A stretch of 64,000 nucleotides of DNA from Mugil cephalus (GCF_022458985.1 NC_061771.1:25970001-26034000); one strand, 5' to 3'. Positions 48,891-60,764 are shown, counted from the stretch's first letter. Notes: generated by a model from the sequence alone, not told the origin. Numbers and translations: made by a program.

Positions 48891-51800
48891 GTGAGGGTCC
48901 GAAAAAGACTCACCGCAGGTCTGGTCTAAAGGAGACAAGGGCCAGGACCAGGACTAGTGTTGGTGACAACTTCTCAGGGAAATATTTACTTAGACTTAGA
49001 CTTTAATGATCCCCTGTGTGGTCACAGTTCTTAGTTACACACACACACAAAAAAAAAAACTCTTAACGACCACCAGTAAAAACAAAGATAAAAAAACGAG
49101 AATAAAATTAAAAAAAAAGGAAAATCTAGGAAAATACAAAAAATATAATATATTTAATAAAATGTAAGCAAAAAAAAGTAAAATCTAGCAAAATACAAAA
49201 AATATAGTGTAAGCAAAAAAACACACATACATATATATGAACAAATCTACACACAATAGAGATGGGAGAATATGCACTATATGCACAGGATTTATAGCAA
49301 TGTAATAGTAATAGTAATTAATGTAACATTAATAACATGGAGTCATCTGTTGCAGAAAGGTGAGCTGTTGTACAGCTGGATAGAGTCAGGAGCGAATGAC
49401 ATCCTGTAGCTTTCACTGTGGGACCCCTGTGAGTTTCCTGGGCATACAGGTGGACACTCCCTTTTCTAGGCAAACGTGCAGGGTTAAAAAGTTAAGATGG
49501 AGTGCGTGTCAGGGGTTGATATGGGGCAAGGAAATGGTTTTGTTTTCTCTTTCAGCCTCTGTCACTTACTCCACTTGTATTGCCTGTTGGCTGGAATTCC
49601 ATTTCAGCTCGGTTACATTCGCAGGAAAGAGAGAGGTGTAATTTATCGCCCTTTGAAGGGAGCCGTAACTTTTGCATCCGTTCCTTCCGTTCAAATAGTT
49701 GTTCATTGGTGCTCATTTTGATATTTGGTTGTTTTGAAGATGCCAACTCGAGGAAAAGCCACTGGGAGGAATGATGGGGTATTCTAATGGTGGGATATGC
49801 GAGTTTGACTTATTCTGAATGGAATGCTTGTATGGCAGCCACCATACCGTTCGTTGCGAAGAGCCGCTTGATGCGCTCGGTTCGTTCGCGAATGTCACAA
49901 CTGTATTTCACAGTTCACTGCTGCTAGCATCCAGGGGATGGCTAGCATAGTCAGAGGGGCTAAAGAAAGTTTGGAGGGCTCTGACTGCTGGAATCAACCC
50001 CAGTAATCAAGCCACGAACTTGCGCGGACAAGCAACCGGACGAAGGAAATTGAAGCGTACGCCAACGTACCTAAGACAAAAGACAAGTTCGATCATGGTG
50101 CACATGAATGATCTGAATGACTAAAAGCAGGAAAACAAATTACACAAAAACTCATGGGGGCTTTCCTCCAATTTAGCTACAAGAACTTTAATGAGGATGA
50201 GCGCTGATGTTGTCTCTACCGTTGTCATGTGGAATAAGATAAACAGGCCCAGACTGGGAGTGGGTCTGTCCACCCACCGTCTCCTCTTACTCTGTTGTCT
50301 TGAGCTACACAAGGCTCAGGTGGGGTCGGTGAATGTTTGCGGGAGTATTTCCTCCTGACACAGTAACTGAGGGCCCGAAGTGGGCCGGTGAATAATGTTT
50401 ACTCATGGGCCGCCGTAGCTGCGCTGAGTCATCTGCTCCGTTTGCTCACGGGCTCCTCTCGGCTCACCCTGGGAACGTGACACGGGCGTGTGTCAGGCTC
50501 TTATTCATTAAATCGAATTGATTGTGTGAGGTATCTTAGTATTTTCCCTTTGAAATCCCCGCTCTGTCTCTGCCCTTGCCCTTCCTTTTGCACACTCATG
50601 TTCTCGCGCTCTCTTCTGCCTGATCACTCACCAGTTCGTGCCATTCATTCGAAAGAATTGCAAGTGGCAAAACAGGATCTTTGGCTCTTTTGTTATGCGT
50701 TTTATGAGGAATGGCATCACAGTATGCGTATCAGTGTGCAGCTGACACTACTTTCCTTCCTGGTCGTTCTGATTTCCTGTCATTCTTCGTCAGCATGGAT
50801 TTTGTCAGCTGGTTTCATTTCCCACTTGTTTTCTGGACAGTTGTGGAGAAAGAAAAAGTAAAATCACTCTCCATGTATTATACACATTTTCCTTTATTTG
50901 TGCAGCCATCCTGACTGTGACTGTTCCTCAAAATGATCAGAGTTGCTAATAATAAACACGCGAACACAGGTGGCTTGAATGTGGAGCAGCCAGTTCACCG
51001 GCATGAACACGTTCATCTTTGCGTGCCGTCTTTCTTTCTTTTCTTTTCTTTTTTTCATCTGATTTTCTTCCTCACTCCGGCTTGAAGTTTATGAGCCTGT
51101 GTTTGACACGTCCCGGCGTGCACCTCTGTTGTTCTGCCCCCCCGCCCCCCAGGCCCTCTTGGCATTTTTTCTCAGTGAGACACTAACACAGGCCTCCCCT
51201 GCCCTGACAGAGGAACATTTGTTGCAAACTCAAAGAGGCACTTTTTCCATGACTTTGCTTTTCAGGGAACAGTGAAACAGTTGAATAACTCACTTTTTTT
51301 TTTTTTTTCCAAACCTCCACTCTGTCAGCGTCCACTGACGCTGAGCCTCGACATGTTTGGCAGGACATCCCCTGTCCTTTTGTGTGGCCCCGCTTTAAAA
51401 CCCCTGTCTTTTGTTGTCGTCTACACACATGATCTGGCGGCTCTTAAGCTGCAGGACCGAGGAGTCGTGCGGTTCGTCTTGACCTACATATCATGACTTC
51501 AACTGACCAGACTCACATGAATACACTGTCCACTGAACTTTTCCATTTTCAATTTCAAATGTTTTATATGAAAATAGAGCCAAAATACCCACTAAACATG
51601 TACCAACAGTTCATTACGACAGGGTTAAATGAACCAACACCTCTTTATTGTGCTAGAGCAGTTTAGAATAAAGAATGACAGGAACAAGGGGTAATAGTTC
51701 AGGTTACTTTATTGTGCCTCAACATGGTAATTTGTTTTGCAGCAGATATCAGATACAGTCACACACACAATAAAGAGATGGCCTACCTTTCAGGCATGGC

Positions 51801-54800
51801 GAAAAACGGTAAACAATCAATAAATAGTAGGTCAATAAACCACTTTTGAATGCGTTCATAGTCCAAAGGTCACTTTAACTGTTCCTATTCCCTTCTACAT
51901 GGGTGTGAAAAAGTGTCGGCCCTCTTCCTGATTTCTTATTTGTTTGTCACGCTTATCAGATCAGATCGTCAAACTAAATATTAATCAAAGATAACACAAC
52001 ACAAAATGCAGTTTTAGATGAAGGTTATTATTATTGCTGTTATTAAGGGGAAACAAAATCCAAGCCTTCATGGCCCTGTGTAAAAAAGTAATTGCCCCCT
52101 GAACCTAATGACTGTCTGGGCCACGAGATTTTACAGCACTGTGAATATTGACCCACTCATCTTTGCCCAATTGTCGTAATTCAACTATACATATAAAATG
52201 ATTAGAATTAATTTTTTTTAACCCTTTAAAGGCCAGTATTCTTCAAAACTATAAACATATAAACAACTCAAATAGTTTTCTGAAAACACATTCCATTGAA
52301 TATTTGCTTATTATCATTTTAAGGGCCTCATATGTGTCAATGATTCGCAGCAACGTTGATTTTGACGCCTCTTTTTTTTCTACAGTGGCAGACTAAAGTT
52401 AAATTTAGCCTATAATGATATATGATGATTTTCACTGGACTCCAGCGGGTCTGTTTCTACCTCTGAGGCCTCCCCCATGTCAGCCTCAGTGTCCTAGGAG
52501 GCAAATTAGGAGCAAATAAACGACCTGAGCAAGAACTGATAACGAAAGTGCAATTTATTTTTTGGTTCTTGTTCCAAAATGTTTTTATCATTGAATTATT
52601 TTATAACGTAGAGGTTGGCCTACTAAGAGATAAGACTTTGGACACACAATAGTTTTCAATGTGACATTTTTAGGTGTGTCAGTTTGTGGTTAGCTTAGCC
52701 ATTTTAGGCTAATTTAAGGACCAGGACCTGATACCACAGTTCTTGAAAAATAGAAAAGTCACAAAAATGTCCCCAGGGACTCTTAAGGGTTGAGGTCATG
52801 CCACCGCATCTCGGTAGGATTCAGGACTTTGATGAGGCCACTCCAAAGTCTTCATTTAGTTTTTCTCCATCCATTCAGAGGTGGAGTTGCTCAACCCAAG
52901 TTTGTTTCAGTTTATGGTCATGATGAACAGATGGCCAGACATTCCCCTTCAGGATTTTTTGGTAGACAGAAGAATTTATGGTTCCATTTATCAGAGTAAG
53001 TCTTCCAGGTCCTGAAACAGCAAAACAGCCCCAGACCATGACAGTACCACCACCAGATTTTACTGTTTGTATGATGTTCTTGTGCTGAAACACTGTGTTA
53101 CTTTTACTCCAGATGTAATGGGACACACACCTTCCAAAAAATTCAGCTTTTATCTCGTCAGTCTACAGAGAATTTTCCTAAAAGTCTTGGGGATCATGAA
53201 GATGTTTTCTGGTAAAACTGAGACGAGCCATTATGTTCTTTTTGCTCAGCAGTGGCTTTGGTCTTGGAACATGTAGGCCTTTTTAGCCCAGTCTCTTTCT
53301 GATGGTGGAGTCGTCAACACTGACCTTAACTGAGGCTAGTGAGGCCTGCAGCTCTTTGTATGCTGTTGTGGGGTCTTTTGTAACTTCTTGGATGAGTCGT
53401 CGTTTTATGAGCTCTTTGGGTAATTTGGTCAGCCGGCCACGACTGGTAAGGTTCACCACTGTTCCATGGAGTCCCAAAGCTTTAGATATTGCTTTATAAT
53501 CTTTTCTGGACTGAATTGGAATGAACTCAATTACTTTCTTTCTCATTTGTTCCTGAATTGTTTTGCATCTCAGCGTGATGTCCAGCCTTTGAGGTTCTTT
53601 TACTTTACTTCACTTTGTCAGGCAAGTCCTGTTTAAGTGTTTTCTTATGTGAGAACAGACGTGGCAGTAATTAGGCCTGGGCGTGGCTACAGAAATGAAC
53701 TCAGGTGTGGTAAACTGTAGTTCAGGTATGTTTAACAGAAGACACAGAGCCATGTATGTTTGGATATGTTTGACCTTAAAAACTGCATTTTTGTGTTTAC
53801 TTGTGTTATCTTTGTCTTATATTTAAATTTATTTGATGGTCTGAAACATTTAAGTGTGACAAACATGCAAAAAAATAAGAAACCAGGAAGGGGGCAACTC
53901 CTTTTCACACCACTATATGTTTATGATGTATATTTACTTCAATTTCTATTTCTTGTACATTTGTTCTTATGCAAATCTTGTATTTTTTTTCCTTACATGA
54001 TTTTATTTCATTTTTTATTTTTTAATTATTTGTTATCTTACACCTATTGTCCTTTTTTCTACTGACGTTTGGAGTGTTTTGTTTTATGTGTAACTCAGCT
54101 AGTCAGAAAAAGAATTTACTGTAATTTGGCACGGTCGCTCACTTGGACTCAAAGACGAAGCTGATTTGAATTTGACCTCTCAGATGCATTTTTGGCCATT
54201 GTGTCATATGCTAATTGTGGCAAAGTGCCCCCACAAGTGCCCAATACAATACAATGATGGCATTATATGTCCAAAATGTCAACTACCCTGTGACATATGT
54301 TTTCTGCCAACAAAAAAAAAAAAAAAACGTTTCAAGTCCTTATACTAGGTGGACAGAAGGTTAAGAAAATAAACTTTTAAGTAAAATGTCTTATAGGATG
54401 ACAGGTCTTGTATTTTAACACACACTGACTGAGATAACAATCAGAGTTCAACATTGGCTACGTTCCACTAGAGGCTCTGAGAATGATCGGTATGACTCTG
54501 TTCCTCCTTTACGAAGTTAGCTTTAATTAGATTTGGTGTTGGCTGCTAAGTTTAGTAGACACTCCTGCTTCAGACTTTCTCTTGTTCTAAGTCTTTGCAT
54601 GACCTCAATCTTGTTATCGCATCATAGCACATGGCTGTTAATATATTTACAACCCTGGACACTGTGGCTATGTTCTCCAATTTAAAATATGTATACACAC
54701 ACACACATGCGCGAACACACACACACATGTATATATAAAATGAATGAATGTCAATGGGGTTTTAGCGTTTTTTGTTTGTTTTTTTCCATTCATTTTTGCA

Positions 54801-57800
54801 GCTATTGTGTTTCGTCCGATTATATAATTATTATCCCCTAGACTGGCATTGAAAGCGAAAGCAACATATAAACCTCTTCTAATGCCAGTGATTTGCAGAG
54901 AGATTTGTTGGCTTAAGTCTCAGATTCCTTCACGGATCTTCGTTTGTTGGTTATAAGCCTTTATCTGTGTGACCTGTCTGCCTGACTGGGACACAGCAGA
55001 AGGATAATAAGTAGGTGTGACTCTTTCATGAGGCCTTTCAGAACCCACAAGTTTAATGTAATAGCAGGCGGCTGAGTGCTTTAGTTAGACAGACTAGTTT
55101 TACTTTGTGGTTCCTTTGTTTGAAGCGTAGGCGTTTGTGAACGGACTGAATGGTTTTGGACTTCTTATTTTTTTTTTTGTTATTTCCTATAAATAGAAAA
55201 TGTGAAGACTAAACCGAGGTGAAGGGTTGGTTTCTGTTTCTGCCTGCGTTGTGCGTTCAGTCTTTATTTAATCTTGAATTCTGCTATTTTAATTAGCTGT
55301 AGAGCAGTAAATGGATACAGTAAATAGATTTTTTTTTTTTTTTTACAGATCTAATTAATGTTTCTCTTCCAGGTGATAGCAATAGTGATGGACATTCTCA
55401 CGGACGTGCACATCCTGCAGGACCTGATGGACGCAGCTTCTCGCCGATCTGTGGCAGTTTACATTTTGCTGGATGAGCCAGGTGTGCCGCACTTCCTGGA
55501 TATGTGCTCCAGGCTGCAGATCGGCGCACAACACCTCCGGGTAAGAGTGCTCTTTTACGTAGGAATTTAAGGGCGGATGCAAATTCAGTTAAAAGCTGTC
55601 AGGTGTGCTCCTGTCACTTTCACCGTCACCCATAGTTTCTGTTCTGGTTGAATTTGTGCAACGCTCCTTCTATCACACAACAAGTAAAAGAGGAAGCTTT
55701 GCATCCGTCTCCTGGTGACAAACATCCCCCTAACTCATAGATGTCAAACTCAGGTCCAAATCTGGCCCACGGACTGATTATGAAGATAATATCAACCAAT
55801 ACTGTTAATCCCAGTGATCTTTGCTTGTGCGTTTCCCCGTCAATCAAGACCAGCAACCTCATGCTACCAATCACTTTGGGAAAATTTAAGCCAAACCCCT
55901 CCCCAAAAATGTCCAAGCGAAAGATGGAGCACAGGAGCTTTCAAGACGGATAAGAAGCAGATTATCTGTTCATGAATGTAAAGGGCAGACCTGTTTGTCT
56001 TGTGTGCAGAGCCAATGCGGCTGTAACGTGGCTGGAACAATATAACGTAGGTTTCTCATGCATTTATAATATTAAGCTTTGCTTGCTCCAGATTTTCGAT
56101 TTTTCAATAAATATCGAGTCTGGCCTGCGACTTGGTCCCAGGTTTTCATTTTGGCCCACGGTGTATTGGAGTTTGACAGGTCTGCTCTAGCTGCCAACAC
56201 CCTTTGCAATTTAGCTCCCTCTTGTGGTGAGGAAAGGTGCAGCACAAACAGAAGCCACATTTAGTCTCACTACTGCCAACAATACTTTAAAACAGTACAT
56301 ATTACTCATAAAGGGATTCTTGCAGACACAGTCACGGACAGGTATTTTACCTTTTATATTTCAGGGACCTGTGTCCTGCTCCTGAGAATGTTCTTCACTA
56401 AAGCTCTCACCTGGAAGAGAAACACATTTTAGCTTTAAAAATGCACGGCTGAAAAACTAAAAATAATGGCATGCACATTCAGTATTTGGGGGTTTGCATC
56501 CCACAAGGACACGGAGCCCTTGTAGGATATAGCCATAATTTTTTTATGAACTGGCTCGACGTGAGTTAAGTGGCAAAAACACTTTAAACTATTTATTACG
56601 AGCCTCAAACAAAATATGTGTGTGTGATGGGTGTAATTGAAAGGCACAAAAGCCTTAAACAAGCATACAGGCCTGGGAGAGAGAGATGAAGCCACTTAAG
56701 TAGGATTAGGTCCTATTTACTCAGGTCAGGTGTGTGCTGTTTCCTTCCCTACACAAACACACTGTGCACCTGCTGAGCTCTATGAACTGATTTTTATAGT
56801 CACAGTTTTAAAGTCACCTGTGCCTGTACAATTTCTCTTGCTGGACGTTGCTGTTGTTACTTCCTGTCCTTAACCCGCCCGTGTTCCTCTGTCATTGCAG
56901 AAAATCCGAACCAGGACCCTTCAGGGAATCGGCTTCAATTTATCCTCTGGCAAATTCCCTGGTTCACTCTGTAATAAATACATGCTGGTGGATGGAGACA
57001 AGATCATGTTTGGCTCCTACAGGTGAGTTTTGTGCCGCCTTTGACTCATGTTTTCAAAACAGAACATGTGGGCACTGATCAGCTAAAACATTGAAACCAC
57101 TGTTGGAAGTGTATAATGATGATCATCTCATTACAGTGCAGCCTTTCTTCCTGGTATTTGTGTGGATGTTACTTAAGCACGCAACTAAACGTTGTTGCTG
57201 ACCAGGTGTCCCCACCCTATAGCAACAATACTCCTGAACCACAGCAGCCACCCAGAGCAGGACAATGTGGCAATAAAAAAGAAAAATGGCCCAAAGGTAT
57301 TGACCTGGCCTCCAAATTCCCTAGATCCCAAACTGATCAAGTGTCTGTAGTATGTGTTGGAACAAGCCTGATCCACAGACGCACCCTCTCTCAGCCCCCA
57401 CCACTAATGTCCTGGTGCCAGACACCCTCAGAAGGCCAGAGTCTCTTCCTCAATAAGCCAGAACTGTTTGGGTGGTGCCTCCTTGTTTCCTGTCTGTCTC
57501 TCACTGTGCTTTCAGTTAAAAGCTGAAAATGCCCAAAAAAAAGAGACCTACACAGTATCAAGCGCTGGTTTTAATGTAGTGGCTGATTGCTGTGTGTTGA
57601 GGGTATTTGAAATATTATTGTTCATTAATTACTCAGTCTGTGTGGACGATATTTGGAAAATTCTGACTTTGACAACCAAAAAAAAGCTTTAGTTGAAGTT
57701 GAGCTGGTATTTGCTCACAAGCAAAAGTAGCGAATTAAAAAAAATAAGGGTTTGACCTGAAAAATTAAATGTCAGGGTATCACAGATCCCAAATAATGGC

Positions 57801-60525
57801 TGTAAATGTCAAGTCTACAGAAAAGTGAACAGGGTTCACTGTTAAGCCCCTTAAAATTCATGTCATTTTCGCTTAAAATGCATAAAAAAAGGATTAAACA
57901 AAGTATATTTAAAGATTTTCTCGAACCACGTGGAGTACAGGCAATGATATCAGTGCTACTGGCACTGAGTAATAGGAATACACTGAAAAAGAAGGATTTT
58001 ATGTCCACCTGTTATCCATTTTCACTAATATTTGCCTTCGTAGCTACGCACGTTGAGTGCTGCGTTACTCTAAGTACACATGCCCACTAGGGCGTTATGA
58101 CCAAAATTCTGACTTGTATCAATGAAAACAATGGCTAAGCAATAAAGATCGAAGTATTGAACTTCATTCTTGTTCTCTACCTTGTCTGTCCAAGTTTCTC
58201 CTGGTGTACATCTCGTATGGACCGAAACATGATCACGGTAATGACGGGACAGGTCGTCGACTTCTTCGACCGGGACTTCCGTGAGCTTTATGCCATCTCT
58301 CAGAAGCTGAACCTCTACAAGGAGTTCCACGTTACCGCGCCCACTGCTGCCCCCCCGGTTCTCTCCAAAGTGGGCTCCAAACGCCCCGCGTTGCCAGCAA
58401 CCACGTCCCGCTTCCAGGTGACCTTAGGGGATTCACGGAAAGCTGACATCCAGGTGCCCGCTCACAAATACAACAACCCCAAATACTTGCTGGCGTTTGC
58501 GGATGTTCCACGTCCGTCAGGGTCTCTGCAGGAGAAAGGACCTAACAGGGGTTTGGTTATGGCTGACCTGCTAGAGGGACCACGACAGGCCAGCAGCGTG
58601 ACGATGGACCGGTCAAATCCACTGCCCTCAGAGGCCTCAAATGAAAGCTTTAGGAGACACAACGGCATCACGCAGGAGAAAAAGGGATGGGCCGCATTAA
58701 AGCAGAGGCTCTCCAAGAGGAAACCTTCCACTAAGCCTTCTGTTAAAATCAGCGCGAACACTGTACCCAAAGAAACGAAACAGACTGAGAATGAGGATAG
58801 TTCTGAGGTGACTGTCATAACACCAGCCAAACCGAGTAAGAAGCAGTCTAAAAGGAAATCTACACCACAGCAATCTGTCAGCACTGTACTGGACAATGAG
58901 AGTAAGTCAAACACATTGAGAACATATTGTACGTAAGTGCTAAATGATTTAATCCAGTGGTTCCTAACATGTTCTTGAGAAAAGGTGAGAGGTAACGTTG
59001 GAGTTGCCATAGGACATAGGTCTTCAACAGGGGGTCCGTGGATGTACTGCTGAGGGGGGTAAATGTCTTACACATTAACATGAATCCAACATATTTTAGT
59101 AACGGGATAAATGGAGGCAGAACGCTATCTTTCAATCAGCTACAGTGGCTGGGAGATGCAAATCAACACTACAAAAATGTGAAACACTCTTACAAAGTTT
59201 GAGACAAATTCACATTTTAGCAAAACAAATTAACAAGACACAAAACGCTTTTCACAAATGGAGAAACAAATTTACAAATGTCACCATAAGGGGGTGTACC
59301 AACTCTGAGGTGGAAACGGAAGTCATAACGGGAACAGCCAATGCGAGTTGCAGTTGTCGTTGACAGTGACCTCGTATATCCTGTTTTGAGGGCAACATAA
59401 GAGCCACTTGACACAGTTTTGTTTTTCGTTGTGGTCGGCCTTTAGAGTTTTTAAATGGCAGGGACCAGATTGACAGGGGGGGCCATCTCAACAGTTGGAT
59501 TATGTTAAACAGTGTTAAAAGCAGCGTAGCACTCTCTATCTGAATATATGTCAGTGAACGTTAGCGGCTGCTAACGAAGCTAACCAATAGCGCTATTCAC
59601 GTTCATTGACATACTTCATAATTTATATCTATAATTTGCACTAGATCAAGTTTAATATAGATCACATATAATAGGGGCATATAATACGGGCTCCCTATTT
59701 AATCTCTCCAATTGTTTGGGGGTTATGTTAAAGAAACGAGAATTTTCTGTCATCTTGTAAAACTACTCCTTATACTATTACAAGTTGGCTTCGTCAGAAC
59801 CGGTAGAACCTGAGGGTCCAACTAGTGGTTGCACAGACTAGTCAGTTTGTCGACTTCCACGATTTAAACATGTTGACTAGTCATGCTAGCAGAGGAATTG
59901 TTCAAATCCTCGACAGAAATCAGTTAACAATTTCACCAAACGCTTGGCTCTTTAGCTGCAGTACATGGAGAAAACTTCAGAGACACACTGCGTTTTTTTT
60001 TTTTGTTTGCTTTGTTTTTAAAGGAATGGCTTCTTTATCCCATCTTACAACACAGTTTGGACTGCCATTAAATACTATTGATGGTGCTGCGTTGCTGCCT
60101 GTTTTTATACAGGCTATACATATCTGCAGCTCACAGCGCGTAGCACATGAGCTGTCTGTTGTCAGCGTGTATTCAGGTCAAGAGTATAGTAGATTTCACT
60201 GTTGAAAAGCATTACTTTCAGCTGTATTTTTACTGGTGACGTCATCGGAGACTACTCTGTGTCACCTTGACTTTCATCACAAACGGATGTAGCGCAACCC
60301 CAAGGACCCACTACAAAAGATCTGGAAACACTGAGCAAAATTCAGTTTTAAAACATTATTTTTAGATCTTGAAATGTCACCAAATGTCTCCCCCCACCAA
60401 TTACTTTGTGTAACAGTGTGGTTGTTATGTCTTGTTTTTGTACCCTTTATTTATTGACTGATTTACTCCCTTTTCTCTCAGGTGTCAAGAGCCGCCCTCG
60501 AGGGAAAGCGTGCAAAATCTCCTGA
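48402..60525 (+). CDS. fam83f: fam83f: FAM83 family protein, CK1-anchoring (5 exons)
   Basis: Joining 48402-48890, 55373-55540, 56901-57022, 58195-58901 and 60482-60525 gives 1530 nt, 509 residues, with every junction GT-AG and in phase. The start Met-Ala-Glu-Ser-Gln-Leu and the body match FAM83F (about 500 residues in human). The N-terminal DUF1669 domain (about 15-295), a PLD-like fold, anchors casein kinase 1 isoforms in this family. The residues reported for human FAM83F, Asp250 and the Phe284/Phe288 pair, fall at the same positions here (Val-Asp-Gly-Asp; Phe-Phe-Asp-Arg-Asp-Phe). The C-terminal part is basic and low-complexity. The protein ends Cys-Lys-Ile-Ser, a CaaX-like prenylation motif (human ends Cys-Val-Ile-Ser), implying membrane targeting. 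In vertebrates FAM83F is tied to Wnt signalling through CK1-alpha. Teleosts can carry two copies (fam83fa, fam83fb), and I cannot say which this is. Confidence 0.95.
48984..49430 (-). mobile_element. LINE 3' end fragment in fam83f intron 1
   Basis: On the minus strand it runs from a region resembling the C-terminal end of a LINE reverse transcriptase frame (GACTCTATCCAGCTGTACAA) through an AT-rich 3' UTR. It ends in GGGGATCATTAAAGTCTAAG with a TCTAAG tail. This is a 5'-truncated non-LTR retrotransposon. Confidence 0.55.
49431..51897. other. fam83f intron 1, unclassified part
   Basis: No exon or element identified. The frames at 50490-50861 and 51183-51428 have no recognisable domain. Confidence 0.5.
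52222..52789. mobile_element. piggyBac-like element nested in the Tc1 relic
   Basis: Lies between TTAA (52218-52221) and TTGA (52790-52793, a one-base decay of TTAA). Ends are CCCTTTAAAGGCC and, in reverse complement, CCCTTAAGAGTCC. On the two sides the Tc1 sequence reads ATTTTTTTTAA and GGTCATGCC, which join to the uninterrupted Tc1 order as I recall it. There is no transposase frame. Confidence 0.7.
52794..53585 (-). pseudogene. Tc1-like transposase, broken
   Basis: Two frame pieces survive. 53546-53283 is the N-terminal DNA-binding part, beginning Met-Arg-Lys-Lys-Val-Ile-Glu and including Tyr-Lys-Ala-Ile-Ser-Lys-Ala-Leu-Gly-Leu. 53126-52875 is the catalytic-domain part with Gly-Gly-Gly-Thr-Val-Met-Val-Trp-Gly-Cys-Phe. 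Frameshifts separate them, and the third catalytic residue region (Pro-Asp-Leu-Asn-Pro-Ile-Glu) is degraded near 52850. The nested element removes the remaining C-terminal end. It cannot give an active enzyme. Confidence 0.85.
53918..55372. other. fam83f intron 1, 3' part
   Basis: AT-rich, with a (CA)n-like stretch near 54698-54726 and a T tract (55329-55344) close to the exon 2 acceptor. No other feature. Confidence 0.5.
55373..55540 (+). CDS. fam83f: fam83f coding exon 2
   Basis: 56 codons, phase 0 at both ends. Acceptor TTCTCTTCCAG, donor GTAAGAG. Encodes Val-Ile-Ala-Ile-Val-Met-Asp and Val-Tyr-Ile-Leu-Leu-Asp-Glu, strands of the PLD-like fold that are strongly conserved in FAM83 proteins. 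Confidence 0.95.
55736..56184 (+). mobile_element. hAT-type relic with broken BED finger, fam83f intron 2
   Basis: A 449-bp segment flanked by a decayed 8-bp duplication (CCCTAACT at 55728-55735, CTCTAGCT at 56185-56192). Ends are CATAGATGTCAAACTC and, in reverse complement, CAGACCTGTCAAACTCC. From 55908 a frame begins Met-Ser-Lys-Arg-Lys-Met and continues past a TAA stop into Gly-Arg-Pro-Val-Cys-Leu-Val-Cys, the first Cys pair of a BED zinc finger as in ZBED/Charlie-type transposases. The rest of the transposase has been deleted. Confidence 0.75.
56193..56900. other. fam83f intron 2, remainder
   Basis: No element identified. The minus-strand frame 56695-56435 has no recognisable domain. Confidence 0.5.
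56901..57022 (+). CDS. fam83f: fam83f coding exon 3
   Basis: 40 codons plus 2 bases. Acceptor TCTGTCATTGCAG, donor GTGAGT. Encodes Arg-Thr-Leu-Gln-Gly-Ile-Gly-Phe and Leu-Val-Asp-Gly-Asp-Lys, including the Asp250 position linked to CK1 binding. The last codon is split with exon 4 (AG|T, Ser260). Confidence 0.95.
57077..57597 (+). mobile_element. Tc1-like relic (family B) in fam83f intron 3
   Basis: Both ends are recognisable (GATCAGCTAAAACATTGAAA at the left, GGTTTTAATGTAGTGGCTGA at the right). Family B modules lie between them (GTGTGGATGTTACTTAAGC, ACCTGGCCTCCAAATTCC, CAGACACCCTCAGAAGG). At about 520 bp it is the longest copy in the window that still has both termini, but it has no open transposase frame. 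Confidence 0.8.
57598..58194. other. fam83f intron 3, remainder
   Basis: No element or exon identified. The polypyrimidine tract TTGTTCTCTACCTTGTCTG precedes the exon 4 acceptor. Confidence 0.5.
58195..58901 (+). CDS. fam83f: fam83f coding exon 4
   Basis: 707 nt. Acceptor GTCTGTCCAAG, donor GTAAGT after one base of the split Ser codon. Encodes the end of DUF1669 with Thr-Gly-Gln-Val-Val and the Phe284-Asp-Arg-Asp-Phe288 pair, then Glu-Leu-Tyr-Ala-Ile-Ser as in human. After that comes a long basic, Ser/Lys-rich low-complexity tail (Lys-Lys-Gly-Trp-Ala-Ala-Leu-Lys-Gln-Arg-Leu and Arg-Lys-Pro-Ser). Confidence 0.95.
58902..60481. other. fam83f intron 4, with faint hAT-like fragments near 58955-59060
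   Basis: CCAGTGGTTCCTAACATG and GTCTTCAACAGGGGGTCCGT resemble hAT termini, but no partner or duplication was matched. No exon is seen in the rest. A T tract lies at 59994-60004. Confidence 0.4.
60482..60525 (+). CDS. fam83f: fam83f coding exon 5 (CaaX-like C-terminus)
   Basis: Acceptor CCCTTTTCTCTCAG. After completing the split Ser, 13 codons follow and then TGA. The ending is Gly-Lys-Ala-Cys-Lys-Ile-Ser. Cys506 is four residues from the end with a terminal Ser, the pattern favoured for farnesylation. The final exon is too short to stand out as a frame and was placed by homology and splice phase. Confidence 0.88.
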
Positions 60526-60709
60526 GCTGAACACAGTTTGGATTACAAAATGACTTCCTTAACACCGACGTCACAGTTGGTTGTGAAATATTGCCGGTGT
60601 TGTGCATCCGGCTCCTACTGTGACAGAGAGACATTACATTGATAATTTTATGCTCTGTGCCAAATGTAAAGTGAAAGTATTGTGTAATATTCTGTGACCA
60701 AAATGTGAC

Positions 60710-60715
60710 ATTAAA
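60710..60715 (+). terminator. fam83f: fam83f poly(A) signal ATTAAA
   Basis: ATTAAA about 185 bp after the stop codon, the first canonical-type signal downstream. The cleavage site was not determined. Confidence 0.55.
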
Positions 60716-60764
60716 CTCACACGGAGATGTGAAGTGAATGACGTTGTTCAACTTGCTACATGCT

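Larger units (their letters stand above)
51898..53915 (-). mobile_element. Decayed Tc1-like transposon (family C) with nested insertion
   Basis: Flanked by TA on both sides. The ends are GGTGTGAAAAAGTGTCGGCC on the left and, at the right, GGGGCAACTCCTTTTCACAC, imperfect inverted repeats of a widespread fish Tc1-like family. The transposase lies on the minus strand and is broken. A 568-bp TTAA-flanked element (52222-52789) sits inside it. This copy is far older than the one at 42206. Confidence 0.85.

Noticed and set aside
48479..48938. Minus-strand frames opposite fam83f exon 1
   Set aside because: Exon 1 is GC-rich and lacks stops on the opposite strand. The plus strand matches FAM83F.
58462..59010. 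182-codon minus-strand frame
   Set aside because: Antisense to fam83f exon 4, with no family resemblance.
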